Source of the DNA: Hephaestia mangrovi | GTDB taxonomy: Bacteria > Pseudomonadota > Alphaproteobacteria > Sphingomonadales > Sphingomonadaceae | DNA: 64,000 nucleotides | Reading direction: 5' to 3' | Assembly: GCF_019880555.1 (NCBI RefSeq) | Contig: NZ_JAINVU010000001.1 | Location: forward strand, 744,001-808,000 | Shown here: piece after piece, positions 53,017-61,439 of the stretch | Layout of the letters: every line of letters starts with the position of its first letter | Numbering within the stretch: the first letter of the stretch is position 1 | Notes under the pieces: generated by a model | What the model saw: the letters and a program-made list of their open reading frames with translations, nothing else | Databases searched by the model: none | What the model was told of the DNA's origin: nothing | Position numbers and translations under genes: made by a program

Positions 53017-53199
53017 CCGCTGCTGATCGCGCCGCAACCCTCGCGCGCGGCTTTACGACCATCTGGAAAAATTTTTTCGCGCCCCTGGAGTCGTGAAATA
53101 AAAATTACGCATACCGCGAATAACTGGTCGAGAAATAATATGACAACTCAAAATCTGGAGAGGAGAATTCTCACAATACATTAGAAATAGGGGATAATA

Positions 53200-55971
53200 A
53201 TGCGTGCTGCATGCGGGCGATTTGCGCGCTTTTTCTTGAGCGCCAGCGTGATTTCGTTGTCGATTTACGGGCCGGCATGGGCCGCTCCATCCGACGATAG
53301 TCCAGGCATCCCGAACCCATCATCCGATAGCACGACCGCCGACGAGGCGAAGTCGCAGATCGTCGTCACCGGGCGTGCCGAAGCGGCGATCTTCGATGCG
53401 CAGAACGATGCGATCAAAAATCCGTCGTTCGTAACGATCGTGTCTGGCGACGAACTCCGCAGCCAGCCCCAGGAGAATCTTTCCGATCTGCTCGGGCGGT
53501 TGCCGGGCCTCAATTCGTCGGTCGATCAGTCGCGCAACGCGGCGGCGACCGGTGAGGCGCAATATCTGTCGATCCGCGGCCTCGATACCGCCTACAACGC
53601 CTATGAGTTCAACGGCGTTCGTCTGGCGCAGACCGATGCGCATACCCGCGCCATCTCGATGAACGTGCTGTCGCCTTTCGCCCTGTCGCAGGTGCGCGTG
53701 GACAAGGCGCCGAGCGCCGCGCAGGATGGCGATGCGATCGCGGGCGTGATCGATCTCATCACCGCGTCGCCCTTCGACAAACGCAATCATTTCTTCCAGA
53801 TTCACGCGCAGGGCGAACTCGCCGGCCGCGCGGCGGCGCGCGATCAGGATCCCTGGGGCGGCACGGTGGAGCTGGAAACCGCTCAGCAGTTCGGCAATTT
53901 CGGCGTCTATGCGTCGGGCTATTACGGCAAGAAGCATGTGTTCAGCGAATCGACCGCGATTCACAAGGACTATGTGAAATATAACGAGAATATTCCCGGC
54001 GCGGAGCGGGATGATATCGGCAATCTCGTCCCGCGCGGCGTGGAATGGAACGTGTTCCGCAACAATATCGAACGGTTCGGCGGCACGCTCAATCTCGAAT
54101 GGAAGAGCGACACGACCGATCTCTATTCGCGTACCACGTTCGGCGAATATCGCCTGAAGAGCTGGATGGATCAGACCGCCATTCGCGAAGTCGACGCGCT
54201 GTCCGCGGATCAGAATCCCAATCCCGACAACGGCAATTATGACGCGAACGGCTTCCTGGCCATCTACGGCCCCGGCGCGACCGATTATTTCCGCACCGAA
54301 CATTCCAACCAGAGCCTGTTGTCGACCAAGCTCGGTGGCGAATCCCGTCTCGGCGCGCTGACGCTGGATTATCACCTGGCATATTCGCACGGGCTGCAAA
54401 GCTATCCGCTGCGCATTCAGGCCAAGTTCGGCAGCCCCGCCTATGCGGCGCTTGACGCCAACGGCAAGGCGACGTTCCGGCTGGTCACCAGCCTCGCCGA
54501 TCGGACCAGCCCGCAGGTCGTGCTCGACGATGCGGCGCGGGCGGCGCTGACCGACCTTTCGACCTTCAAGCAGGTCTATGTCACCGACCAGTTCAGCCGC
54601 ACCACCGAATCGCGGATCGAAAGCCAGATGGACGCTACTTGGCATATCGCCGACCAGGGGCTGCAGACGATCCAGGCGGGCGTGAAGGCGGAGCGCGCCA
54701 ATCACCACGCCAACAGCCTGGGCGACGACAGCGCGCTGGAATATGATTTCGCGTCCGGCGAGGGGCCCGCGCTCACCTCGGTTCCCGGCAAGATGCTCAA
54801 CGGCTTCATGAACGATGCCGCGCAGGTGCCTTTCTATCTGGTCGATCCCGGCTTCATCGAGGGCGAGGCGCGGCAATTGTCGCTGCCGAAGCTGGCGACG
54901 ATCGATCCGGTCAAGCTGGAAGAGAATCTCTTCAAGGGTATCGAGCAACGATACAGCGGCTATGTGCTTGCCAATCTGCAGTTCGGCAATGTCAGCATCA
55001 TCCCCGGCGTGCGGTTCGAGCATAACCGCTTCCAGGGCACCTATTGGGCCGAGGACGGCGACACGTCCGGCTTCACGACCAGCGCGCGCAGCTATAACGA
55101 GTGGCTGCCCAGCGTCATCACCTCGTTCCGGCCGAACGATTCGACGGTCTATCGCCTGGCGGTCCGCAAAAGCTATTCGCGGCCCGCGCTCGATCTGCTC
55201 GTCGGGCCGACAAGCAAATCCTATGACGACAACCACAAGCTCGTTTCCGTCTTCATTCCCAATCCGGACCTGCGGGCGGTCGAGGCATGGAACGTCGATC
55301 TGTCGGTCGAGCACAAGGGCAGGGGCACCGACATGGTCTCCGCCGCGCTCTACTACAAGCGGCTCAACCACGTGATGTTCTCCACCGGCACCACCGATGC
55401 CAGCGGGGACTGGAACGTTTGGGGCGGGCCGAGCCAGGTATCGTCGGACGGCGTCGAGATCGACACGCTCGACACCAGCGCCAAGGGCAGCGTCTATGGT
55501 CTGGAATTGTTCGGCCGTTACAGCTTCAGGGGCCTGCCGGGCCTGGCCGACGGGCTGGGCGTGCAAGCCAACGTCACGCTCCAGCGCGCCGATGCGACGG
55601 TGACGGTGGCCGGCGAGCAACGCCGCCAGCGGATGCCGGAGGCGCCGCAGGTGATGTTCAATACCGAGCTATTCTACGATCATGGCCCGGTCTCCGCCGC
55701 GCTGATCTATTCCTACACCGGCAACAAGCTCTACGATCTGCGCTCGTCGCAGCCGGATACCTATATCCAGCCGGTGTCGGACATGGACCTGACAACCAGC
55801 TATCGTGTCTCCCGGCAGTTGAATGTCGGATTCTCGGTGCAGAATCTGCTCAACGCACATAATTTCTGGAGCACGGCCGGCGACAGCAAGAGCATGATCT
55901 CGGTCGATCGCAAGGGCGGTTATGTCGAAGTAGGGCGGACCTATATGCTCAACCTGACCTTCTCGATGTAA
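53200..55971 (+). CDS. TonB-dependent outer membrane receptor
   Basis: 923 residues. A signal peptide (about 1-29, ending PAWAA) precedes a short linker with a TonB-box-like IVVTG, the plug domain (about 60-190; LSDLLGRLPGLNS, YLSIRGLD, VRVDKAPSAAQDGDAIAGVIDL) and a 22-strand barrel ending in LNLTFSM. It imports a substrate across the outer membrane using the TonB-ExbBD energy system. Its place between a phospholipase C and phytase/phosphodiesterase genes suggests a phosphorylated organic compound, which is inference. An AT-rich leader of about 180 bp lies upstream; GGGG precedes the ATG at six bases. Confidence 0.94.
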   Translation: MRAACGRFARFFLSASVISLSIYGPAWAAPSDDSPGIPNPSSDSTTADEAKSQIVVTGRAEAAIFDAQNDAIKNPSFVTIVSGDELRSQPQENLSDLLGRLPGLNSSVDQSRNAAATGEAQYLSIRGLDTAYNAYEFNGVRLAQTDAHTRAISMNVLSPFALSQVRVDKAPSAAQDGDAIAGVIDLITASPFDKRNHFFQIHAQGELAGRAAARDQDPWGGTVELETAQQFGNFGVYASGYYGKKHVFSESTAIHKDYVKYNENIPGAERDDIGNLVPRGVEWNVFRNNIERFGGTLNLEWKSDTTDLYSRTTFGEYRLKSWMDQTAIREVDALSADQNPNPDNGNYDANGFLAIYGPGATDYFRTEHSNQSLLSTKLGGESRLGALTLDYHLAYSHGLQSYPLRIQAKFGSPAYAALDANGKATFRLVTSLADRTSPQVVLDDAARAALTDLSTFKQVYVTDQFSRTTESRIESQMDATWHIADQGLQTIQAGVKAERANHHANSLGDDSALEYDFASGEGPALTSVPGKMLNGFMNDAAQVPFYLVDPGFIEGEARQLSLPKLATIDPVKLEENLFKGIEQRYSGYVLANLQFGNVSIIPGVRFEHNRFQGTYWAEDGDTSGFTTSARSYNEWLPSVITSFRPNDSTVYRLAVRKSYSRPALDLLVGPTSKSYDDNHKLVSVFIPNPDLRAVEAWNVDLSVEHKGRGTDMVSAALYYKRLNHVMFSTGTTDASGDWNVWGGPSQVSSDGVEIDTLDTSAKGSVYGLELFGRYSFRGLPGLADGLGVQANVTLQRADATVTVAGEQRRQRMPEAPQVMFNTELFYDHGPVSAALIYSYTGNKLYDLRSSQPDTYIQPVSDMDLTTSYRVSRQLNVGFSVQNLLNAHNFWSTAGDSKSMISVDRKGGYVEVGRTYMLNLTFSM

Positions 55972-55982
55972 GATGTCACGGG

Positions 55983-56022
55983 GCCGTGGCCTGGTTCTCC
56001 TCGATCCAGGCCACGGCTTCTC
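55983..56022 (+). terminator. rho-independent terminator after the TonB-dependent receptor
   Basis: A perfect 12-bp stem, GCCGTGGCCTGG / CCAGGCCACGGC, with an 11-base loop, followed by TTCTCGGTT. Ends the receptor transcript before the convergent genes. Confidence 0.75.
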
Positions 56023-56109
56023 GGTTGCCAGGACGGGCGTCGGCGATGCGCCGCCGGCGTCCGCATCCGGTGGCGCCAGCGAGCGCGCCGTCGCGAAGGA
56101 TCGATGCCG

Positions 56110-57114
56110 CTACCGGTTCGGCCGCAACGCGGTGTCGCGCTGGTCGAGTTTGTGCCCGAGCGCCTCATATTGGTCGGTTGCGATGAAATCCACGCCGGCC
56201 GCGATCGCTGCCTTCCAGCGTGGCTCGGCCTTGCCGAGAGCGCCGAAATTATAGGAAGGATCCCAGCCTTTGTCCTCGGCCGCGTCGAACCCGTCGAGCG
56301 TGTAGAAGCGGATCCAATAGCCCTGGCGATGGGCATGATCGACGAGCGCGCGCAGCCGCTGGTCGTCGGCTTTCGTCCAGGCGCCGGCATTGCGCTGGCC
56401 GCCTTGCTCGACCACTGACCAGCTGTTGTTCCACCAGCGCCGATAGTTGGTCGCGCGGCTGGGGAGGAGCTGGCCTGGCGATGCCGTCGCTTCCCAATGC
56501 GCGCGCTGCGCCTCGGAAAGGCCGGTGGGTGCTTCGCTGCTGTGCGCGGAGCCGAACAGGCGCAGGCGCCCGCCCACCGGCACGTCATCGTAAAAGACCT
56601 TCGCCTGCGCGTCCGAATCCTCTGTAACGACCAGGATCGGCTTGAGGTCGATCGGCGAGAGCTGGTCGGGATCGGCGGTCTTCGCCGCGGTCGCCAGCCA
56701 CGGCTGGTATCGGCCGAGCAGTGCCCAGACCGCCTTGAGCAGCGCGGGATCATTGCTCTTGAAATCGAAGTGCAGGACGATCAGCGGCCAATCGGCGCGG
56801 TGGTTTTGCCTGAGCGCTTTTTCCACGATCGGGCGCACCTGATCGAAGAAATAGGCGTCGAGCGTCGGTTCGGCGCCGGTCGGATCGGCCGAGTGGGAGA
56901 CGACGATGCGGCCCTTGCCGGTCGCGGGGTCGACATACCAGGCGAGGTCCTGCTCGATCGAGACCGGGAAGCCCGCATCGAGCGCACGGCGCAGGCGATC
57001 TGACCACTGCCCGTCATAGGGGTAGCAATTATGCGCATCGAGCATCGGGCCGGGATGTGCCGGCGAAAGCGGTGCGGCGGCCAGTGCGGCGGCAAGCAGG
57101 GCAAGGGCGGTCAT
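56110..57114 (-). CDS. PI-PLC/GDPD-superfamily phosphodiesterase, secreted
   Basis: 334 residues. A short signal peptide (about 1-19) and a TIM-barrel domain starting LDAHNCYPYDGQWSDRL with the second catalytic segment VSIEQDLAWY and VVSHSAD. These are the His and Glu/Asp positions of glycerophosphodiester phosphodiesterases and PI-PLC-like enzymes. The later LHFDF and WIRFYTLDGFD strands complete the barrel. It probably hydrolyses phosphodiesters released from lipids. It overlaps the upstream phosphatase gene by four bases, so the two are translationally coupled. Confidence 0.85.
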   Translation of the reverse strand: MTALALLAAALAAAPLSPAHPGPMLDAHNCYPYDGQWSDRLRRALDAGFPVSIEQDLAWYVDPATGKGRIVVSHSADPTGAEPTLDAYFFDQVRPIVEKALRQNHRADWPLIVLHFDFKSNDPALLKAVWALLGRYQPWLATAAKTADPDQLSPIDLKPILVVTEDSDAQAKVFYDDVPVGGRLRLFGSAHSSEAPTGLSEAQRAHWEATASPGQLLPSRATNYRRWWNNSWSVVEQGGQRNAGAWTKADDQRLRALVDHAHRQGYWIRFYTLDGFDAAEDKGWDPSYNFGALGKAEPRWKAAIAAGVDFIATDQYEALGHKLDQRDTALRPNR

Positions 57115-58409
57115 GGCCGGTTCTCCGGTTGGCTAAGCGGGCGCTGGCCGGGCCAGGTGAGCAGCGCCGCGAGCGCGTCGGCACTGCACAGCCGTGCCGG
57201 GCCTTGCGCGCATCGTGGCGAGAGGATCTGCGTTGCGGGGGGCGTCGCCAGGGTAAGCGGCGACAGGTCACGAAGCTGATCGAGCGTCTGCGCCTGATAG
57301 AAGACGCGCACATAGCGCTGGCCGTCCTTCGCGTCGGCCAACAGTTCGAAGCCGAGCGCGCCGCCGATCGGCGGATCCTCGCGGCCATAGCTCGGGATCT
57401 GGAAGGTCGCGCCGAGCAGCGACGCTAGCGCGGCGATATTGTTGTCGTGGCCGACGAACATCATCACTTTCGGTCCCGCGGCGTCGGTCAGCAACGCCCG
57501 GACGCGCGGCCCCAGTTCGGCCGCGGTGCGGCGGGCCATGTAGGGCGCGCGATCATAGATATCGAACAGCAGCGCATGGAGCCGTGAGATTTCGGTCAGC
57601 GTGCCAATGCCTGCGCGGCCCCAGCCGACATCGGCCATCGGCATGCCCTCGGCATATTCCAGCAGGAACACCTCGGCGGTTCCCGAGGTGACGTCGATCG
57701 GGCCTTCGAGCCGCAGCCCATTTCTGTCAGCCGTAAGCCGCGAGGGAATGTCGGCAATGCCGCAGCCGGCTTGGTCATCGGCCGCGCGGCAGCCCAGGAT
57801 CTTTTCCAGTTCGCCGATTTGCGCGCGATAGGGAGCGATCAGCGCGCCGGGGCCGCCGTGCGTATAGGCATTGATCGATGCCAGCGCGGTATTGCCATCG
57901 AACGGTGCCGAGCCCGGCGCGTTGGCGGTGAACGTCAGGTCCGGCGTGTCCGGCGCCTTGTGCCGGGTGGCGATCTGGCATCCCGGCGCCAGCCCCTCGC
58001 GCAACTCGTCGCCGCTCGCGATCGAGCGGGAATCGCTGTCGGTATAGATTTCGATATTCCGTTCGTCGGAGCAGCCCTGCGCGGCGAGCAGGCCAAGCGA
58101 GGTGAAGAGCGAGCGATCATAGCGGCCCAGCAATCGCATCCCCTCGCGCCCATGCGGCGTCAGCAGGGCATTAGGGGTCGCCCACACCGGCCAGGGTTGC
58201 CGCGCATAGGACGCGGCGCCAATCTCGGTGTCGAGCGGCGCGCGCAGGCCGTGCCGGTACACCATCACGATCCGCTCGACCGTCAGGCCGGGCGCGGGCG
58301 GGGCGAGATCGGCGCTGTCCGCGGCGGGCAAAGCGGCGCCGATCGCCGGAGCCGCCAGCGGCATCGCCACAGCCGCGGCGATCGCGACGCATAGGCTTGC
58401 AAATCTCAT
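57111..58409 (-). CDS. histidine-type acid phosphatase / phytase
   Basis: 432 residues. Signal peptide about 1-29. Catalytic RHGxRxP is Arg52-His53-Gly54 in YRHGLRAPL; the proton donor pair is His321-Asp322 in VGHDNNIAAL. This is the histidine acid phosphatase family of AppA phytase and Agp glucose-1-phosphatase, periplasmic enzymes that release phosphate from phytate or sugar phosphates. The start ATG at 58409 is supported by AAGGGA and the signal peptide. A Pho-box-like site is 65 bp upstream. First gene of a two-gene operon with the phosphodiesterase. Confidence 0.92.
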   Translation of the reverse strand: MRFASLCVAIAAAVAMPLAAPAIGAALPAADSADLAPPAPGLTVERIVMVYRHGLRAPLDTEIGAASYARQPWPVWATPNALLTPHGREGMRLLGRYDRSLFTSLGLLAAQGCSDERNIEIYTDSDSRSIASGDELREGLAPGCQIATRHKAPDTPDLTFTANAPGSAPFDGNTALASINAYTHGGPGALIAPYRAQIGELEKILGCRAADDQAGCGIADIPSRLTADRNGLRLEGPIDVTSGTAEVFLLEYAEGMPMADVGWGRAGIGTLTEISRLHALLFDIYDRAPYMARRTAAELGPRVRALLTDAAGPKVMMFVGHDNNIAALASLLGATFQIPSYGREDPPIGGALGFELLADAKDGQRYVRVFYQAQTLDQLRDLSPLTLATPPATQILSPRCAQGPARLCSADALAALLTWPGQRPLSQPENRP

Positions 58410-58746
58410 CTCATTTGTCCCTTTGGGAAGGTGTTGCCGGAACGCAGGCGCGTGGGGGGCTTGGCCGGCTTTCGCGACGGTATCGTGACAAGCGCCGGAC
58501 GCGGGGCCGGCCGATCGCGCGCCCGATGGGTAATTCAGCCGCGATCGCTTGCCGCAAGGGGCAGATCGACCCCGGATGCTTGCGCCGCCGCACTCGTCGC
58601 GCACGCCCTTTTTCGCGCGTTGTGCGGGCCCGGCACGCGATTGCTGAATTGATCGTAATGCGTGAGGATCGCGTCGCGCAGTTCCGAGGCGTCTTGCGGC
58701 AGTGCAGTCGGTTCAGCCATTCGGCCCCGATCGTTCACGAACGATC
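58410..58746. other. intergenic region with promoter of the phosphatase operon
   Basis: 337 bp between the phosphatase and the RES toxin gene. It holds the Pho-box-like site (58474-58491). A minus-strand frame at 58535-58713 begins MAEPTALPQDASELRDAIL and resembles only loosely the start of an RpiR-type regulator; I do not call it a gene. Confidence 0.5.
58474..58491 (-). promoter_or_regulatory. PhoB-box-like site upstream of the phosphatase operon
   Basis: On the minus strand TTGTCAC-GATA-CCGTCGC, a 7-4-7 repeat that matches about 11 of 14 half-site bases of CTGTCAC-N4-CTGTCAC. It is 65 bp before the phosphatase start codon. Confidence 0.4.
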
Positions 58747-59496
58747 TCACTGGTCGTCGAGCTTGAATTGGGCGAAATCGAACGCGTAGCTGGCGGTCGA
58801 GGGGAAAGCGCCGAAGGCCGTTATTCGGCCGGCCTCATATCGGAAATGCCAGGTTTGCTCGATCGTCGGCGTGGCAGCTGCGAAGGCGGCCGGATCGAGA
58901 ATCGCGGCGTTTGCGCGACGATCGGGATCGCGCGCGGATTGGTAGCGGATCAACTGCGCATCGATCCGTCGAGCCGCGGCGGCGAAGGCCTGACAGGCGC
59001 TATAATCTTCGGGGTCGCGCCAGCGCTCTTCATTGGCCGCGAACGGCGGTTTGGTGAGATCGAGAGCCCGTGCGGCGCGCACCGGGATCGAGAAGGCCGA
59101 ATGCTCGATCACGTTGCTCGGCGGCGTGAACCCCGGCGAGCGTGAGAAGAACAGCAACCGCCAGTAAGCGGTTTCGGCGATCGCTGTCTCGATTTCTTCG
59201 GAAGCGTAGAAGATGCCGGGGCGCTCGTCCGCGCGCCGGAATCGCGATGCCTTGGCATGGCCGTAGCGGAACGGCGTCGCCAGCAGGAAGTGCAGGCCAC
59301 GCGCCGCCGGGGGAAGGGTGGGCTTGACCTCCTCCACCAGCTCTTCGAGCAAGGCTTGGTCCTCGGCGCGGGCTGCCAGTCGATTGGTCGAGATCCGGTG
59401 CTGCGCCTCGACCAGCCGCCAGACGGTTCGATCATAGCGCCGGAAATCGGCTGGGGTCGGTCGCGGATCAGACCTGTGCGCGGTAGGCGTCGACAT
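58747..59496 (-). CDS. RES domain toxin (NAD-dependent, ParT/MbcT family)
   Basis: 249 residues. RES core (about 50-210) with VWRLVEAQHRISTNRLAAR, the SRFRRADERPGIFYASEE segment carrying the conserved Arg, and IETAIAETAYWR with the conserved Glu. RES toxins either degrade NAD+ (MbcT type) or ADP-ribosylate phosphoribosyl pyrophosphate synthetase (ParT, described from Sphingobium). Which applies here is unknown. The ATG at 59496 is preferred; a GTG at 59511 is possible. It overlaps the antitoxin gene by 29 bp. Confidence 0.87.
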   Translation of the reverse strand: MSTPTAHRSDPRPTPADFRRYDRTVWRLVEAQHRISTNRLAARAEDQALLEELVEEVKPTLPPAARGLHFLLATPFRYGHAKASRFRRADERPGIFYASEEIETAIAETAYWRLLFFSRSPGFTPPSNVIEHSAFSIPVRAARALDLTKPPFAANEERWRDPEDYSACQAFAAAARRIDAQLIRYQSARDPDRRANAAILDPAAFAAATPTIEQTWHFRYEAGRITAFGAFPSTASYAFDFAQFKLDDQ

Positions 59497-59845
59497 AATC
59501 CGCCACGTCACCCAGGCCGCGCACGCTGCGGATCAGGTCGATCGGCCGTCCGTCGAGATCGAGATTCCCGGTCCTGAGCCACGACTGCGAAGCGGTGTCG
59601 TCGCTGCCCATCAGTGCATCGAGGCCGCGGAACAGGCGGACCAGATATTGGCCGAGCTCGAATGCTTTGGAATGGCGCTCGAGTTGGAAGCGCCCGGCGC
59701 GCAGGCGCGATGCCGTGGCCGGGGATACGCCGAGCACCGCCGCGAGTTGTTCGTTGCTCAGCTTCCAGCACGCCGCGATCCGGGCGACGGCCGTGGTCAG
59801 CGCGCGCTCGTGCTGCTCGTCTTTCGCCGGCTGTGCCGTGGCCAT
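59468..59845 (-). CDS. Xre/MbcA/ParS-type antitoxin
   Basis: 125 residues. An N-terminal Xre-like helix-turn-helix (about 15-55; WKLSNEQLAAVLGVSPATAS) and the DUF2384 C-terminal toxin-binding domain with LFRGLDALMGSDDTASQSWLRTGN and the final YVDAYRAQV. It neutralises the RES toxin by covering its NAD pocket and represses the operon. It precedes and overlaps the toxin gene, the usual order. The start codon is preceded by GGAG within a perfect palindrome. Confidence 0.9.
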   Translation of the reverse strand: MATAQPAKDEQHERALTTAVARIAACWKLSNEQLAAVLGVSPATASRLRAGRFQLERHSKAFELGQYLVRLFRGLDALMGSDDTASQSWLRTGNLDLDGRPIDLIRSVRGLGDVADYVDAYRAQV

Positions 59846-59847
59846 GA

Positions 59848-59888
59848 TCGTTCTCCAGAACGAATTTACCGTCTTCTATTCATATGAA
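59848..59888 (-). promoter_or_regulatory. toxin-antitoxin operator/promoter region
   Basis: Two palindromes: TCGTTCT-CC-AGAACGA (59848-59863), which contains the GGAG ribosome binding site of the antitoxin on the minus strand, and TTCATATGAA (59879-59888), which overlaps a possible -10 (TATGAA) with a TTGCAT 17 bases further upstream. Fits autorepression by the Xre antitoxin, inferred from position and symmetry. Confidence 0.5.
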
Positions 59889-60055
59889 CGATTTGGCGAA
59901 AATGCAAGCGCAACGCGGCCGCGCGCGCCCTGATCGGTCGGATCGCCATCGTTTCCTCGGGGGATTTGGCGCTCGATCGCGCTCCCAGGCAAAAAACCGG
60001 CCGAGATGTCGATCTCGACCATTCGCCGCATATACCTAAGTCATCTAGGTCGGGC

Positions 60056-60131
60056 TGGTGGAGCCGGGGGGAATCGAACCCCCGACCTCTGCAGTGCGAT
60101 TGCAGCGCTCTCCCATCTGAGCTACGGCCCC
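60056..60131 (-). tRNA. tRNA-Ala, anticodon CGC
   Basis: 76 bases with CCA encoded. Acceptor stem GGGGCCG / CGGCTCC, D-arm TAGCTCAGATGGGAGAGC, anticodon stem CTGCA / TGCAG with loop ATCGCAC (anticodon CGC, reads GCG), and T-loop GGTTCGATTC. GCG is a frequent alanine codon in these genes. Confidence 0.95.
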
Positions 60132-60264
60132 GCGCCCGGCCCGGCAGCGCCGGGAGGCACGCCTGTAGCGGCACTTTTCCGGCGATGCAACACGAAGGGT
60201 TGCTCCTTTTCGAACTTTCCTGCGTCGGGCCGCTCCGGCGCTGCGGCGGGCATCGCCGCCATGC

Positions 60265-60289
60265 GGAACATCCGTCGGTTCTTCCTGTT
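60265..60289 (+). promoter_or_regulatory. near-match to an EcfG promoter upstream of the DUF2171 gene
   Basis: GGAAC at 60265-60269, 16 bases, TGTT at 60286-60289. One mismatch in the -10 element (CGTT expected). It is 68 bp before the ATG of a gene for a hydrophilic, probably stress-related protein. Confidence 0.35.
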
Positions 60290-60357
60290 GATTCGGTGTG
60301 AGCGCGGCAAAGACATGCGCCGCGCCGTCGATGATCGAACCATCAGGAGGCGATGCA

Positions 60358-61308
60358 ATGGGCTACCAACGATATCCGCGAAACACCGATCCGCGCGGCG
60401 ATTATTACGGCCGCCGCGAGCCGCAGGATTACGGCGCCGATTACGGCTCAGGCCGCGATTTCAGCTATTCCGGCGCGCGTGACTACGAAGCCGCCGGGGA
60501 GATCGGGCGCAACGATTGGCGCGGCCACCGCGCGACCTATGGCTATGGCGATCCCGGCTATCGCGACGATGATCGCGGACGGGATTATCGCCGCGATCGC
60601 GCTCCCGAGCGGCCCTATTACGGCAGCTATGCATCGGATGGGCGCCGCTTCGCCGATTACGGTGATGCCCGGCGCGGTCCGCCCCGCGGCTCTGCCGGCC
60701 GCCCGCGCGGCTACGATTATGACGATCGCGGCTTCTTCGATCGTGCCGGCGACGAGGTTCTCTCGTGGTTCGGCGATGAGGAAGCCGAGCGCCGCCGCGA
60801 ACTCGATCAGCGCTATGACGAACGCCACGGCGATCGCTGGGGCGGCGCCTATGGCCGCGACGACGATTATCATAGCTGGCGCCGTCAGCAGATCAGCGCG
60901 CTCGATCGCGATTATGACGAATATCGCCGCGAGAACCGCCAGAAATTCCACAACGAATTCGGTGCCTGGCGCGCCGAGCGGCAGGGCCAGCGCAATGCGC
61001 TCGGCCGCGTTGCCGAGCATATGGAGGTGGTGGGCTCGGACGGCGAGCATGTCGGCACGGTCGACAAAGTGCGCGGCGATCGCATCGTCCTGACCAAGAG
61101 CGATCCTGATGCCGGCGGCCATCACCACTCGATCCCGTCGCGCTGGATCCAGTCGGTCGACGACAAGGTGACGATCCGCAAGACCGCGGACGAGGCGCAC
61201 AGCCATTGGAAGGACGAGGAGCGCAACCAGGCGCTGTTCGGCGAGGAGAGGGGGCCGGACGTCGCGGCCTCGCACAATCTCGATCGCAGCTTCTCCGGCA
61301 CTTACTGA
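60358..61308 (+). CDS. DUF2171 domain protein with Arg/Tyr/Asp-rich N-terminus
   Basis: 316 residues. The first ~160 residues are low complexity, rich in Arg, Tyr, Asp and Gly (RYPRNTDPRGDYYGRREPQ and similar), followed by a helical, charged stretch with WFGDEEAERRRELDQRY (SWFGDEEAERRR-type motif) and a C-terminal PRC-barrel-like DUF2171 domain (about 220-280; VAEHMEVVGSDGEHVGTVDKV). Such proteins are often stress-induced in alphaproteobacteria. AGGAGG precedes the ATG at seven bases. A terminator lies 26 bp downstream. Confidence 0.85.
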   Translation: MGYQRYPRNTDPRGDYYGRREPQDYGADYGSGRDFSYSGARDYEAAGEIGRNDWRGHRATYGYGDPGYRDDDRGRDYRRDRAPERPYYGSYASDGRRFADYGDARRGPPRGSAGRPRGYDYDDRGFFDRAGDEVLSWFGDEEAERRRELDQRYDERHGDRWGGAYGRDDDYHSWRRQQISALDRDYDEYRRENRQKFHNEFGAWRAERQGQRNALGRVAEHMEVVGSDGEHVGTVDKVRGDRIVLTKSDPDAGGHHHSIPSRWIQSVDDKVTIRKTADEAHSHWKDEERNQALFGEERGPDVAASHNLDRSFSGTY

Positions 61309-61334
61309 TCGTCTTGCGAAATCCGTAAGCGATG

Positions 61335-61364
61335 AGGCCCGGGTGGCGACGTCCGGGCCTCTTT
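61335..61364 (+). terminator. rho-independent terminator after the DUF2171 gene
   Basis: 8-bp stem, AGGCCCGG / CCGGGCCT, ten-base loop, followed by CTTTCG. The T-run is short. Confidence 0.65.
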
Positions 61365-61439
61365 CGCGATGTGCCCGGTTGCATTGCGCAACGCATCTGC
61401 CATACCCGATCGTCGAAAATATCATTGGGAGAGTCGAAC

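Noticed and set aside
53017..53199. Pho box ahead of the TonB-dependent receptor
   Set aside because: Only one half-site-like TTGTCAT is found on the minus strand near 53139; the second half at the required spacing is missing.
53320..55620. Very long antisense open frame opposite the TonB-dependent receptor
   Set aside because: Such frames arise from GC-biased third positions; the receptor on the plus strand is unmistakable. The same applies to long frames opposite cckA (35143-37263), the M13 peptidase (32954-35368) and the MFS gene (16111-17853).
58535..58713. 59-codon minus-strand frame starting MAEPTALPQDASELRDAIL, similar in its first residues to RpiR-type regulators
   Set aside because: The similarity is lost after about 25 residues, there is no helix-turn-helix, and other frames do not restore it. 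It may be a degenerate remnant but cannot be supported.
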